Assembly: GCA_025175895.1 (NCBI GenBank)
Contig: CM045989.1
Span: 23,677,928-23,741,927, forward strand
Length of the DNA: 64,000 bases
Direction: 5' to 3'
Origin: Wurfbainia villosa
Lineage: Eukaryota > Streptophyta > Magnoliopsida > Zingiberales > Zingiberaceae
Part shown: piece by piece, positions 48,501-60,529 of the stretch
How the letters are laid out: each line of letters starts with the position of its first letter
Numbering within the stretch: the stretch's first letter is position 1
The notes under the pieces: generated by a model
Told to the model about the DNA's origin: nothing
Database searches by the model: none
The model's input: the letters and a program-made list of their open reading frames with translations, nothing else
Translations under genes and position numbers: made by a program

Positions 48501-48950
48501 GTTTGAGTGTATCATTTAGACGTTGGAGGATCTATTCAGATCTTGTGTCGTGGATTATAAAGGTGTAGCTTATCGATTGGCTTTACCTCCGACACTTGCG
48601 GGTGTTCATAACGTATTTCATGTTTATATGCTGAGGAAATACGTGCCACGATCTGACCATGTTCTGTAAGAGGTTCCGATTCTACCTCAATCTAATGCAA
48701 CTTACGAGGTGATTCCAGGTTGGAGCCTGGGTTGCAAGGAGCGACAGTAGTGGGACAAAAACCATCCGACTCGTAAAGATTGGATGACAACATCATACCG
48801 ATGAGGAGGCTATGTGAGAGCTGGAAGATATTATCCGAGCTCGATAGTCTCATCTGATCGCTTGAGGAAGGTATGTGGTCCTTTCGAAAACTTGTTTGAA
48901 GTAAATTTTTGCATGTTAGTACGAAATTTGGGGACCAAATTTTTTTATAA
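45597..48950 (+). pseudogene. F2 gag 3' part and pol remnant
   Basis: The sequence resumes F2 after CACTA-2 and is collinear with F1. A decayed zinc-knuckle region (QCGSRRHAKSDYPL) lies at about 45865-45920. RT block CIDY...NAIVVESKYP...INDLFRSAK is at about 46995-47085. RNase H block RQLRNYEIG and HDEALVVIIW is at about 47680-47750. The integrase zinc-binding part YREL...WWNGIKR and RCLVCQ (about 48040-48130) keeps its Cys pair. The integrase core has TIDCVTGLPRT, HDAIWVIVDRL and DKDSRFTSRFWQSL (48200-48450), then HNVFHVYMLRKYV (about 48610). Several stops remain, so it is not functional, but it is less decayed than F1 in integrase. Confidence 0.82.
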
Positions 48951-48961
48951 GTGGGGGAGAA
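48951..48961 (+). other. Polypurine tract of F2
   Basis: GTGGGGGAGAA directly precedes the 3' LTR start TGTAAAATA. Confidence 0.85.
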
Positions 48962-51823
48962 TGTAAAATAATGCAATAAAATAAAATAAAATAAAATGTT
49001 GGATAATTGGGAGAATACCCTATGAAATTTTCCAGGAATTTTTAGAAATTTTTCTGGATTTAAACGGAAGGTTTATGGATATTTCATGGGGATAAAGCAA
49101 ACAGGCTTTTGTAAAGCCTGTTTAGACTATCTTCTAGGAATTAATGGGTTTAATTAAAAACCTTTATATTCTGTCGTTTCCCTTATTTCCCAATCGCGTC
49201 GTTCCTATTCCCCTCCCGATCCTTTCTTCCTTGTGATTCCTCTCTTCATCTCTGCCACCGGCTTCTCCCTCGCGCGCCGGGGACACCGCTGTCATCGCGA
49301 GCTGCTCTTCGATCGCCGACGCCTTAAGCCAGCTGATCCAACAGCAACGGGTTTCGACGCCACCTGAACTCGACCCACCGCCGCCACGAGAGGAAGAGCT
49401 GTTACCGTCGGTGTTGATCCAGCGATCTCTGGCCCGAATTCGTTGCCGCTGCCCATGGCCGCCTCCTCGTCGCCGCTCGCCATCACAGCCGCCTTTGATT
49501 ACCTAGATCGGCTGTCGGCTGTTGGATCTGTCGAGTTGATCTCTGCTCGACCTTGTTGCCGCCGTTGATGGCCGCCTCCTCGAGCCGTAGTCACTGTCGC
49601 TGCCACACTGCTGTCGTCACCAGTCGCTCGATCTTCGTCGCGGCGTTCTTCCTCTACTGACGCCGCAAACCAATTAGCCTCTGGCCACCACGGGCAACCT
49701 CGACAGTCGACCTCCATGGAGTTTCTCTGACCTTGCGGTGGATTGCCTCACATCACCGACTTCTCCTCACCGTCGCAGCCACACCGAGCCACCTTGCACC
49801 TAGAGCGAGAGTTGGCGGTTTTACTAGCTCTGTGAAGGTTTCAATCGATCACCGACAACCTTCTATTCTTTGCGAGGGTTCTGACCAAGTGTTGTAATCG
49901 CTCGCTCTTGTGTTACTCGCAATCTCAGAGATTTGGGGCATCATCGCGGCGCTTGATCCAGATTGCCATCGCAGCAAATTGGGTGATCCTTCGAGCCGAT
50001 ACAAACGCGCGAGGCTTAGATCTGTGGGTATGGTTAATATTACCTATGCATCTCTTATTTCCAGTAAGACTATTGTTGTTAATCTATCTATTGGGTTAAG
50101 GAAGTGGAGATTTAGTAGGTTGAAGAGGTATACTTATGTGCCTTGTGATTTCAAGTGATTGGGAATCAATTCACGTGTAAATCTGGGAAATCAACAGGTG
50201 GATCAACAAGCAGTGGCAATTCAGTTGGAATTGGTGATGAAGTGATTCTTGATAGGTTGTGGACAATTGGATTGATGTGAGGTAAGTGTAGATTTTTTTG
50301 GAATTCTGGAAATTAGGATTTGATTTGCAGTACGTTTATTATCGGTATAGTGTACAGCTGCAAATTGGCGAAGGGGGTGATCCGAGAAGGGTGAATTCCA
50401 TATACGATTTGAGTAAATGCAGATCTAATATCCTATACTTGGTGCAGGAAGTGGTGTAGATGATACGAGCTCGGTAAGTTTATATTTGATATCATATGGT
50501 TGTGTAATATTCTTACCGTTAGCTTTGTTGTGGATGTGATTATTTAAAAAGTCCACGAACAAGGGGTTAATCCTTTGGTTGAATTTTTGGATTAGATTCT
50601 TATTCCTACAGTTTGATTATGCTAGGATGTGGTTATATTGGATTCTACCGTTTTAGATATTTAATTGGAGGTAGAGATCTTGTATATGAAGACCATCAAC
50701 ACGAGCTTCTTATCAGGTGGGTAATTTTCCTACTTGATCCGGTAGATGTAATTGCATTCAGATTTAGACATAGATATGAGCATGTTATATGTTCATGTTA
50801 CCTTGATCCTGCTTTTATTATCGTATGCTTGAACTTATCGTTGGATGTATTTATGCTCAATTGTTGATATCACATATACCCTATCATGATTTAGGAGTTA
50901 TAGATGTGATGTAAATTGGCTTAGATGTTTAGTAGGGTGTAAATGTCAGTACGGGTGATGACCCAAATTATAAATTGGCAAAAAGGTCATCTATGGGTAG
51001 GTAATGCCCTAAATGTAGGATTTATTTCCAATACCCGTATGTTGCATATTGTTACCAACCATGAGTGGTGTAATGGTTAAGTGAAGAGTGATTAGTGTGT
51101 CGCTGCGGACCGGTGGTCCCAGCTTGATATGATTAGTCGAGTACAACTCTCTATCAGATAGAGAGTGCGTCGATCAGTTGAGTACGACTCTCTATTGGAG
51201 AGAGAGTTATGATCAGTCAAGTACGACTCTCTATTGGATAGAGAGTGCGTCGATCAGTTGAGTACGACTCTCTATTGGAGAGAGAGTTATGATCAGTCGA
51301 GTACGACTCTCTACAGGATAGAGAGTGCGTCGATCAGTTGAGTACGACTCTCTATTGGATAGAGAGTTATGATCAGTTGAGTATGACTCTCTACAGGATA
51401 GAGAGTACGTCGATCCATTGAGTACGACTCTCTACAGGATAAAGAGTGTATTGATCAGATGGGTACGACTCTTTGTTGAACAAAGAGTCTGTGGTAGATG
51501 GCTGTACGAGTGACATCATACTCATGTCATATGCATGAATTCTGACGACATAGTCTCCCTTGGGGTTGAAAGAGTCGTCAGTCAACTTGCTTCCCAGAGC
51601 ACTCCCCGAGGAGTAACTGGTGTGAGGGTAGAGCATATGTTGTGCCGCACTCTACCACTATAGACGGTGATAGTTGGAATTGTGTGCAATTGTCCTGGGT
51701 GCGTGGTACTCGACCACTCATTGGTAGTGTTAGTCGGAGTGGCCAGCAGCACGGACCCCCATTGTGTAGCGAGCTCTTTACGCTCATATGCTACTTGATC
51801 ATACTGCCCACTCAGCCACTCTA
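48962..51823 (+). mobile_element. 3' LTR of F2, first part
   Basis: Collinear with 35753-38614 of the 5' LTR, including GC-rich block (49190-49760) and hairpin array. It ends at the element C insertion after CTCTA. Confidence 0.9.
51138..51493 (+). repeat. Hairpin tandem array in F2 3' LTR, 9 units
   Basis: Nine units of about 40 bp in nearly the same order as the 5' LTR array of F2. Confidence 0.9.
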
Positions 51824-52864
51824 TGTTGGATCGAGAAGCGTCGCTAGAGGGGGGGTGAATAGCGATCGTAAATCTTTTCTTTTTTGTTCGTTCGATACGC
51901 AAAGTAAGCACAGCGGAAAATAAATGAACACGTTTATTTTACTTGGTTCACAACCCAGCGGTTGCTACTCCAAGGCCCTATCGGTCCTAGACCGCGTACG
52001 GAGGGCAAAGCACTATAACGTCTCCTCCTCGTTGGAGGTAGGAGACAACGATCACAAAACCGAATATACGAGGATGAGGCAAAAAGCCTACCTCACCTCG
52101 TTATGAAGAAAAACAAAGAATACAATATCAAAAATATTACTTGATTCTGCTGCCGACGAAGAAGATCGAAACTTGATGTCGCATCGACGTTATGACGATG
52201 TTGGAGTGTTGGCGTTGTAGGAGCACTTGATGAATAAACTTGATGTTATTTGGAGATGGAATCCTCCCCTCCTTTTATAGACTTTGGCCTCTGAATTTGT
52301 CTCCTCTTATTTCGGAATGGATCATGAAGTTGTCCAAATTTTATCGCTGGCGGGCCGATCAAACGTTATCCGCTTTGACCTAGCTAAAGCCGAATCGTCG
52401 CCATCACCGATCGATGCCTCCCATCACCGATCGCTCCATTTTCCAAAGAATGATCGCCGCTGGCCACTTCCCTGCAATAAGAGGTTAGCTCGGAAAATGA
52501 TAAATATGACGGTTTCTAACCGTCCGATCTCGACCTAGACCTTCCACAGGAAGTCTTAGTCGGATCGCCGCCTATGGTCATCCCCGTAAAGAGGACACGA
52601 CCTTACAATCTCTCACTCACACGAGCTTACCTCGATAGTAGCTCTCGCTTCTGGCCTTCCACTCGATTCCTTCGGCTCCCTCCGAAGTCACTCGAGTGTC
52701 GCCCGACCACCGCGGCTTCCTCCGGGTGTCGCTAGCCTTCAGCTCCAGCTTTAACACTTTTTTGCACACTTGATTTAGTTCGTGAGATAACAATGTAGAC
52801 TTAACTTTGTGTCTTTGTCATAATCAAAACACATGTTCGATTATCTAGTGCCCCTGCACCAACA
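51824..52864 (-). mobile_element. 3' LTR of element C
   Basis: 1041 bp, - strand TGTTGGTGCA to TCGATCCAACA. Nearly identical to 55895-56906 except in the U3 part (52380-52450), where CGATCG palindromes differ, and a short extra stretch near 52700. TATA box at 52271-52281 (- strand). Confidence 0.9.
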
Positions 52865-53880
52865 ATCTCCCCCTTTTTGATCTATGGCAAACCAACACAA
52901 AGTTAAGGAAAATTAAAGCATAAAACAAGTATAGTAAATGATGAATGTCATTTTCAAAAACTCCCCCTTAACCAAAACTCCCCCTTAACCCTAGGTGAGT
53001 TTTGAATAATTCAAAATTAAATAAATTAAATTTTGTGTTACTCCCCCTTAACTTTCGCTCTTCTCCCCCTTTTGCCATAAATCAAAACAAATGTTGGGGT
53101 TTTTATGTAAAATTGAAGTTTGGTATATAAAATAGGGGCTTAAAAACAATATGGTATATGCATGCATCAAGATAAATCAACTATAAGTCCAAGCATGCGT
53201 CTAGCAGTAATTAGATAGATTGGTTCGAGGTGTGTCCCTTTGCACCAATAATCTAAATGTTTATAATATAACCCTTAAGGTTAGTTTGCTCTCCCCCTTA
53301 GTCAAATATATGAAGTATAAGAGATGTAGGGGGCGCTAAACTTTGGTCTAAGAGTTGTTAAATACAATAGTTGAGAAAATAAGTAGTATTTTGAAGAGGT
53401 TATATTTCAATTATCCTTAACATCTCACCCATTCTATGTGTCTCAGAATTTGTTCACCTTATATGTTTTGTGAGATGATTTTAAATTGATTAAAGATAGT
53501 CAACCTTGTGTTAGATTCAGATTTAACCTTTAGATCGTTAAGTAACTTTTCGAGAAACTGGCTTCTAGGTCGTGGCGAGACACAGGGGCCTTCTTTGATC
53601 GGAACAACGACCACTTCCTTAGACAAAGCCAAATTCAAGAAAATATCACTTAAGTCACTTAGGGTTACTTCCTGGTCTAACTAGTTTAGGATACGGAGAG
53701 GTAGCTTCAGCTAGTTCCACTCTGTCAAGTGCACCAAGCTAGATACGCCTTATCTAGCCTGAATACACGAGACTTTGTTTCCCTAACGTACTATCATCTT
53801 GCCGCGTCCTGATACTATTATGTCAAGAGTTGACTAACTATTTTTCCTATCTAACCATTCTAAAAATTAAAGAAAAATAT
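52865..53880 (-). mobile_element. Element C 3' internal region with repeated polypurine tracts
   Basis: No sustained frame. AAGGGGGAG-type tracts on the - strand lie at 52866-52876 (abutting the LTR), 52961-52970, 52979-52988, 53041-53050, 53062-53071 and 53291-53300. This is the multiple-polypurine signature of Sireviruses. Confidence 0.85.
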
Positions 53881-55409
53881 TCAATGATTTTGCTCAATAC
53901 TCGGGTATACTATTTTAGTGTTAGCTCCCCCTGGACCATTGAACCAATATGGTCTATTCAAATAATGAACTTGATCTTGAGGAATCCAATACTTATTAGT
54001 CCTTATATGTGAGTTCAATAAAACCTTTGGGACCCATGCTTGAACTCTTTGATGACTACGATTTACGATAGACATATAAGACCTATTCGTAGTCTTTGAC
54101 TTAAATCCGAGTCCGGCTTTGTTGTACACGGCTCTTTGGGTTCCAAGTAGTCGATTAAGGTTCTTAGATCCCAATGTGAACCTTTCCAACCTACCCTCAA
54201 CCTCTTGAACTCAGTCTTTCAAAAGAGAATTCTCCTCCTCAAGTTTTTCAATTTGGGTTGAGTTTCCCTCTTGAACTTGACTAGTTGAAGAGGTTAGAGT
54301 AGCCTCTTGCTTGAGGGTTTCAACCTCCTCAAGTAACGACTCAACCCTAGACTCGGACTTAGTCAATTTCCTAGTAAGCATTTTAATTGTACTGTAAAGT
54401 GTACTAATTAAGGAGCGATTAACCTTGACTTTCCCTTTTGGTCCGGCTTTGAGTTTTCTCTCGAAATAATCTTCGGGGTCGGAGTCGGAGTTGTAGTTGG
54501 ACTCGGCCGATTCTCGACTCGGACTCCTCCGTTCTTGCCATGTAAGCTATGTCTTCTCTCTGTTGTCCCAAGTTGCATGGAAGGCTTTCCTTGCTCCCTT
54601 TTCTTTGGTTCTCATTCTTCAATTTCCTTCTTTCTTGTCAAACTATTCTCCGCACAATGTTGAATATTATGGCCTCCTCTTCGGATTCGGATTCTTCTTC
54701 GGGTTCGAGTTCATATACTTGCTTAGTAGGTGGCTTCTTTCTTTGTCGTGCAATTAAAGCAATAGCTCTCTCTGCCCGGACAACGTTAGTTTGCTCATGA
54801 AGTTCAAACTCGGAAAATAATTGCCTAACCTAAGCTTCGAAGGTTCTTAGAGACCTTGTAGACATCGACCATGGATGCCCACAAGGTAGTCCTAGGGAAA
54901 GCATTTAAAGCGCACTTATAAGGTCCCGGTTCTCTATGGCTTGCCCTGATCGAATGAAGACCGCTGATTTATATCTTGATCCGCACATGTAGTTGGGTGG
55001 CGGTCTCATGATCCTGCATCTTTAGATTGTACAGTTTATTTAAAAGTAAATCTCTTTTACATACCTTAGCATTGGCCGTCCCTTCGTGTAAATCAATCAA
55101 TTTGTTCCAGAGGTCTTTGGCGCTAATGAATGGTCCGATGCGGTTGAGTTCCTCCTTGGACAAGCCGCATTGCAATATTTGGGTTGCTCTTGCATCGGCT
55201 TCGATTTGCCTCTTGGTTGCATTTGTCCACTTGTTGAAATCCAAGGCCTCTCCTTGATCATTGGTGGGTAGAGCAAAGCCGGTTTGGATTATTATCCAAG
55301 TCTCGACTTGTGTTTTTAGAAAACACTCCATCCGACCTTTCCAATAACGGAAATCACTTCCGTTAAAGAACGGTGGTCGGGTGGTGCTATACCCCTCAAT
55401 GTGAGCCAT
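53881..55409 (-). pseudogene. Element C gag remnant
   Basis: The - strand ATG at 55409 opens with YSTTRPPFFNG and YWKGRMECFL, then the UBN2 gag domain (EELNRIGPFISAKDLWNKL, DLHEGTANAKV). Frameshifts follow near 54960. An acidic block (EPEEESESEEE) and an ATWD-type block are readable in shifted frames. A coiled coil leads to ERFTLGSKNLNRLLGTQRA, NKAGLGF and AWVPKVLLNSH...YWIPQ. The frame runs on to a stop at 53881. No intact CCHC knuckle was found. The C-terminal block aligns with the ends of A2 and B. Confidence 0.85.
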
Positions 55410-55876
55410 TAAATATCTTGCAAAATACGAATAAAAACCAAAGAGAATTCCAAGACTTGGTCTTGGATTAGTAGTGCGGGAAATAATAGGAAATAAATAG
55501 AAATAAATAAGGAGAATAAGAAACTAACAAAAACTCGAAACTTACGACCTTTGATGTCCTCGAAAGGGTACTAAACATTGGATTTTGGTGCTGGAAACAG
55601 CTTGTTATGAGGGTAAACCCTCGTAAGAAATGTAGATCTTTCTGAGAGCTTCGATTTGGTACGTAGATCCTTATGTGAGTCCACTTGTGCGAAAAGTTAT
55701 GGTCATTTTACCGTCGGCTACTCCAAGAGAGAAAACTTGCAAGCACACAACCAAAGAACGCCAAGACTTCGCCTTGGATTAGTAAAAGGGAGGAAAAAGA
55801 CCAAAAAAAACGAATCAAAAAATACGAACAGAAAACCAAAACGTGCTAGATTGGTGGTTTCACCAAATCTTAGCGC
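55410..55876 (-). mobile_element. Element C 5' leader
   Basis: About 470 bp between primer site and gag ATG without a gene. Longer than the 45-bp leader of A2. Confidence 0.6.
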
Positions 55877-55892
55877 CCCCGCTCTGATACCA
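55877..55892 (-). other. Primer-binding site of element C
   Basis: The - strand TGGTATCAGAGCGGGG starts two bases after the 5' LTR. Confidence 0.9.
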
Positions 55893-55894
55893 AT

Positions 55895-56906
55895 TGTTGG
55901 ATCGAGAAGCGTCGCTAGAGGGGGGGTGAATAGCGATCGTAAATCTTTTCTTTTTCGTTCGTTTGATACGCAAAGTAAGCATAGCGGAAAATAAATGAAC
56001 ACGTTTATTTTACTTGGTTCACAACCCAGCGGTTGCTACTCCAAGGCCCTATCGGTCCTAGACCGCATACGGAGGGCAAAACACTATAACGTCTCCTCCT
56101 CGTTGGAGGTAGGAGACAACGATCACAAAACCGAATATACGAGGATGAGGCAACAAGCCTACCTCACCTCGTTATGAAGAAAAACAAAGAATACAATATC
56201 AAAAATATTACTTGATTCTCACGCGACGAAGAAGATCGAAACTTGACGCCGCGTCGTACTATGACGATGTTGGAGCGCTGGCATTGTAGGAGCACTTGAT
56301 GAATAAACTTGATGTTATTTGGAGATGGAATCCTCCTCCTTTTATAGACTTTGGCCTCTGAATTTGTCTCCTCTTATTTCGAACGGATCATGAAGTTGTC
56401 CAAATTTTATCGCTGGCGGCCGCCAAACGCTATCCGCTTGACCTAGCGCAGTCGAATCGTCGCCATCACGATCGATGCCTCCCATCGGTCGATCGATGGG
56501 CATCACGATCGCTTCCATTTTCCAACAATGATCGGCCACTTCCCTGCAATAAGAGGTTAGCTCGGAAAATGATAAATACGACGGTTTCTAACCGTCCGAT
56601 CTCGACCTAGACCTTGCACAGGAAGTCTTAGTCGGATCGCCGCCTACGGTCATCCCCGTAAAGAGGACACGACCTTACAATCTCTCACTCACACGAGCTT
56701 ACCTCGATAGTAGCTCTCGCTTCCGACCTTCCACTCGATTCCTTCGGCTCCCTCCGAAGTCACTCGAGTGTCGCTAGCCTTCAGCTCCAGCTTTAACACT
56801 TTTCTGCACACTTGATTTAGCTCGTGAGATAACAATGTAGACTTAACTTTGTGTCTTTGCCATAATCAAAACACAGGTTCGATTATCTAGTGCCCCTGCA
56901 CCAACA
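55895..56906 (-). mobile_element. 5' LTR of element C
   Basis: 1012 bp with TG...CA ends. TATA box CTATAAAAGG near 56336-56346 (- strand), with CGATCGATGG/ATCACGATCG palindromes upstream (56465-56520). Confidence 0.9.
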
Positions 56907-57961
56907 CTCTATAGTAGTGGTTGGTGTGAGTTGGGACAGTTGTCATGTCGTGCCACCTAGGTCACACTGGGGTCGTGGTAGCGAGTAGGGGTGAGCAGGC
57001 ATGACCATGCATGTTGCATTGCCGTATCTGATGGCGCTTTGCATATTACCATATATATATACATATATGCATGTATATATATATATATATATGGATGGTT
57101 GTGATTAATATATATATATATTGATGCGGTCTATATATATATGATTATTGTGATGTTGCATTTGTTTGTATTATGTTTGCTGCACTTGTTTGTACATCAT
57201 ATTCATGCATGCTTCTTGCATTTATTATACGGTTGTGTTAGATATTTGTATATGTGTTGGACAGACCATTAGGTACCTTGACCGGTAGTATGGTGAGTTG
57301 GTATTACTCTTCCTGTTATATATATGTTGGATATATGTTCAGGTTGGATCAGAGTAGCTTAGCAGACTTCAGGTATGTCTGCATTTTACGTTGTTCATTT
57401 GGTTAGACGGTATATGCTTGTATTTATATACTATGCTGATATACCTGTTGTACCTCTAGATTATGTTGTTGAAATATGTGTGATATTACATATATACATG
57501 TTTTCTATTACTTGCTGAGTTTTACTCACGACCCAACGGACCCTGGGTTTTTCTGTCGCCCAGGTAACAGGTAGAAGTCTTCGTGATGGCTTGGGGCACC
57601 GCTGGCTGATGTCTCATCTCACCTCCGAAGCTCCCGTGTTTATTTTGGGCTTTCTGTCCGTTGTGTATTGTATTTTGGAGTTTTCGTGATGTGCATGTTG
57701 TATATTCGGATTTTGTCGAGGTTCCGTGTTGTTGTGATGTGTTAGTTATACCGGTATGCATGTGTGGGATTGATGTTGTTGTGTTTTATGTTCCCGTTGT
57801 GTAGTTGTTGTAAGTAGTTATGTTGTTGTGGTTGTTTTCATATTTATATGTTATGTTGTTATTGTGGGCCTACGGGTCTTGTATTAACCCGAAATCTTAT
57901 CACGTACAGGGGAGATGTTGTCCGTTTGATTTTCGGCTCGGCATGCTCTCGGGGCGTGACA
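56907..57961 (+). mobile_element. 3' LTR of F2, second part
   Basis: Resumes the F2 LTR at CTCTATAGTAGTGG and ends GGGGCGTGACA, followed by the GTACA duplication. The two parts together give about 3.9 kb, like the 5' LTR. Confidence 0.9.
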
Positions 57962-58499
57962 GTACATGCTCTTAATCCCGATATAATAACGGAAAAATAT
58001 ACTTAGTATTCATTTCTTTGATTTACCAATGGGCGAGATTTATAGATTAAATCGATAAGCTCGGTAAGTTGGGAAATTATATTATTTATATGGTGTGCCG
58101 TTGATTATAGGAGGAAATCGTGTCTTATATATTAGGATGATGATGTCCCCTTGAGGAGCTCATAAGGTTCATCATGTAAACCCTACAGGTGGACTTGGTC
58201 CAGCATGATGAGAAGGTTGAGTGGTACTACTCATGGAGTTAGATGTTGATTAATTAATGGTCAGTAAATTAATTAATCGACGGACATTCGAGATCTTAAA
58301 CACGGGGAGAAAATGTACATATAATATATAGAGCCCATATTAACTTATGGGGGTTGGTGAGGTAGATCAATGATAATCCTTTAGTGGATTGGATTATCAT
58401 TAATGGATCAGACTTTATGTGGGCTTGATCCATTGGGTGGCCAAGATCCAACTCCTCCTCATGGTCCCTATTGCATCCTATTAAAACCTCATGAAGCCT

Positions 58500-58625
58500 A
58501 GATCCAATGGATGAAAACAAAACTCTAGATCCAAAGGTAGAGATTAAATCTCTAGATCCAACGGTTGAGATTAAATCTCTAGGTCCGATGGTTGAGATTA
58601 AATCCCTAGAACCAATGGGAGATTA
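58500..58625 (+). repeat. Short tandem repeats upstream of the G LTR TATA box
   Basis: About four units of roughly 30-33 bp with the core GAGATTAAATC(T/C)CTAGATCCAA lie 25-150 bp upstream of the TATA box, the usual place of LTR enhancer repeats. Confidence 0.75.
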
Positions 58626-58646
58626 AAACAAGGCTTATTCCTAACT

Positions 58647-58657
58647 CTATAAAAAGG
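58647..58657 (+). promoter_or_regulatory. TATA box of G LTR
   Basis: CTATAAAAAGG follows the short tandem repeats; presumed promoter for the G transcript. Confidence 0.65.
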
Positions 58658-59475
58658 GACTTAAGGGTTGGCATGGAGATTGAATGAGAAGCAAGGGAGA
58701 TTAGGGTTGGGCGGCAATAGGCTTAGAGCTAGGGTTTGTGCTTGGGCGGCCACAAATAAGGAAATAGTTTCCTTTCTTCTCTTCTTCCTCAAGGTGACCG
58801 GCGCCCATAATTTCTTTCCAGCTCTTGGCCGGCGTCAAAACCACTTGATCCTCTTCTCCTTGGCCGGTGGAAACATAGCTTAAGGTCTTCCCTTGGAGCT
58901 TTTGGCCGGCAACCATCCTTCTCATCCCTTTCATTGTTGGCCGGCGGCAAACAACTTGCTTGGTGCTTGTTAGTTGGCTAAAGGAAGGAGAAGGGCCTTG
59001 TTTCTATACTTCCTCTTGTTCGGAGCGAGCAAGGAAGGAAGATTGGTGATCTAGAAGCTTCGACTTTTGGTAAATCGTCGCCCACACGATGTCCAAAAGG
59101 AGGAAGGTCATACAATAGAAGATCGAGAGGTATATCACTTATCTATCTTCATATGTAACATGTTTGTAATTGTTTTTCAATTATATATACATGATATATT
59201 CTGTTTTGTGACTAATATAACTTGGACTCCAAACATAAATAGAAAAGTCGGCGATCCGTACATCGTCTATTCCACGGCTATTCGTAGAATAGAGGTTGGT
59301 TGCTTGAACAACAAGTTTGTTCAAGTGACTACTCTAATCGAATAGCACGACGATGACACGGTTGTTTGAGCAATCCCTCTTGTCAAGGATAAATTTTTTT
59401 ATCCGGGGACCTAGAAGGGATTGCCATGAATAAGCGACCGAGTTGAAGTGGGAAACGAAGTTTCCTACCTTCAAG

Positions 59476-59488
59476 TGGTATCAGAGCC
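59476..59488 (+). other. Primer-binding site of the right G copy
   Basis: TGGTATCAGAGCC lies two bases after the LTR and fits initiator-Met tRNA. Confidence 0.88.
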
Positions 59489-60529
59489 AGGTTTCCGGTT
59501 TTGTGTGTTTAGGATTCGGTTACTTTTATGCACTTTTCATATATTATATGTGCCGGATAATAGTAGGATATGCGTATGTTAACTCTTTGGTTGCAGGCAT
59601 AGGATCCAACTATTATGGCCATATGTGTGTATGTGATTGTATGTGTGTAATTGTATATTTTGTTGAATCCTCGGGGTTGATGAGGCTAGTATTTAATTTT
59701 TGTAAATTAGATACGGCATTGTTTAGCCACTCTTTTTATTTTAGTTTACTTTCAATCTAGATTTCATGTACACTCCCTCGTGGAGTATAGGATCGATGGA
59801 TATAAATTAAAAAAAAAATTCTCGGCTCGGATCTCCGGATGACTCGTACATGGCAGAGGAGGAGCGGACAAGATGGCGATACGACGGGAGACATATTGAA
59901 GACAAAAGCCATAATAGTTGGAAATTTTTTATTTTTCATATTTATTGCTTATTGTTTGATATGCATGTTGTAGGCTAGAAAATTCCTCAATTTCAAATTA
60001 CTAAGTGGGAGAGGGATATTTTTATAAATTCTCATGGCCTCCATTACGATTTGACATGTGATGCAAACAAACTTGCGCTTCAGCTCTGAGTGCCTTCCTC
60101 CCCATAGGATGGGTTTGTTTGTGGATCACAAGGTCAAATATGATTATAGGAAATTATTAAGGAGCGTGTGTACTTCCCCATCGGAAGGAACATAACCCGA
60201 GATAATTACCTTGGTACCAAGTAATGGTGAACACTTAGATACAAACATAAGTATCCTCCCCATCGGAGTCACTGCTTTTATTTGTAGGGCCAAAGAGGAA
60301 CCAACTATTAATTTTACTTGTCAAAAAGTTAGGTTGACAAGATAGTAAAATTAATGGGTAAAACCTCCTCTTACAAATGTAGAATTTGTATACGTCCACA
60401 CTATCGTGGCATACGATATTCTCGATGTTTTGAGGTGTTGGTTGATTTTAAAATTTTATTGTTTGAGGAATCAATAAGTTTTTTAAATCTAATGTTTTAA
60501 TCTATGTGATTCTTAGGTTTTCTTTCAAA
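59489..60529 (+). mobile_element. 5' leader of the right G copy
   Basis: About 1 kb of AT-rich sequence between primer site and gag start, with only short frames. No gene is supported here. Confidence 0.6.

Larger units (their letters stand above)
51824..56906 (-). mobile_element. Element C: complete gag-only Sirevirus-like element
   Basis: 5083 bp bounded by the CTCTA duplication (51819-51823, 56907-56911). On the - strand: 5' LTR (56906-55895), primer site, gag remnant (55409-53881), 1 kb non-coding with six polypurine-like tracts, 3' LTR (52864-51824). No protease, integrase or RT was seen. Same plan as A2 but a different family. Confidence 0.9.
35753..57961 (+). mobile_element. F2: complete Ty3/gypsy element, interrupted by CACTA-2 and element C
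   Basis: LTRs at 35753-39685 and 48962-57961 flank primer site, gag/pol remnants and polypurine tract. The target duplication GTACA is exact (35748-35752 and 57962-57966). Removing CACTA-2 and C leaves about 12.2 kb, matching F1. It is a diverged copy of the F1 family: ends, hairpin arrays and pol are shared, but the LTR interior at 35960-37500 is largely different. Confidence 0.9.
57967..59473 (+). mobile_element. Family G LTR, second part
   Basis: Continues 35381-35752 after the F2 insertion and runs to the primer site at 59476, for a total near 1.9 kb. It contains four ATCCAA(T/C)GG-TTGAGATTAAATC(C/T)CTAG repeat units (58500-58625), a TATA box and GGCCGGC-containing text. The exact 3' end (TTCA at 59473) is less certain than the start. 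Confidence 0.78.

Noticed and set aside
52865..53880. An env-like gene downstream of gag in the Sirevirus-like elements
   Set aside because: Some Sireviruses carry one, but the 3' internal regions of A1, A2, B and C show no sustained frame or membrane segments.
58668..58883. + strand frame after the G LTR TATA box as a small gene
   Set aside because: It lies within the LTR leader, has no domain and is explained by GGCCGGC-rich LTR text.
59470..59490. TGGTATCAGAGC sequences as tRNA gene fragments
   Set aside because: They are primer-binding sites next to LTRs; no tRNA cloverleaf surrounds any of them.
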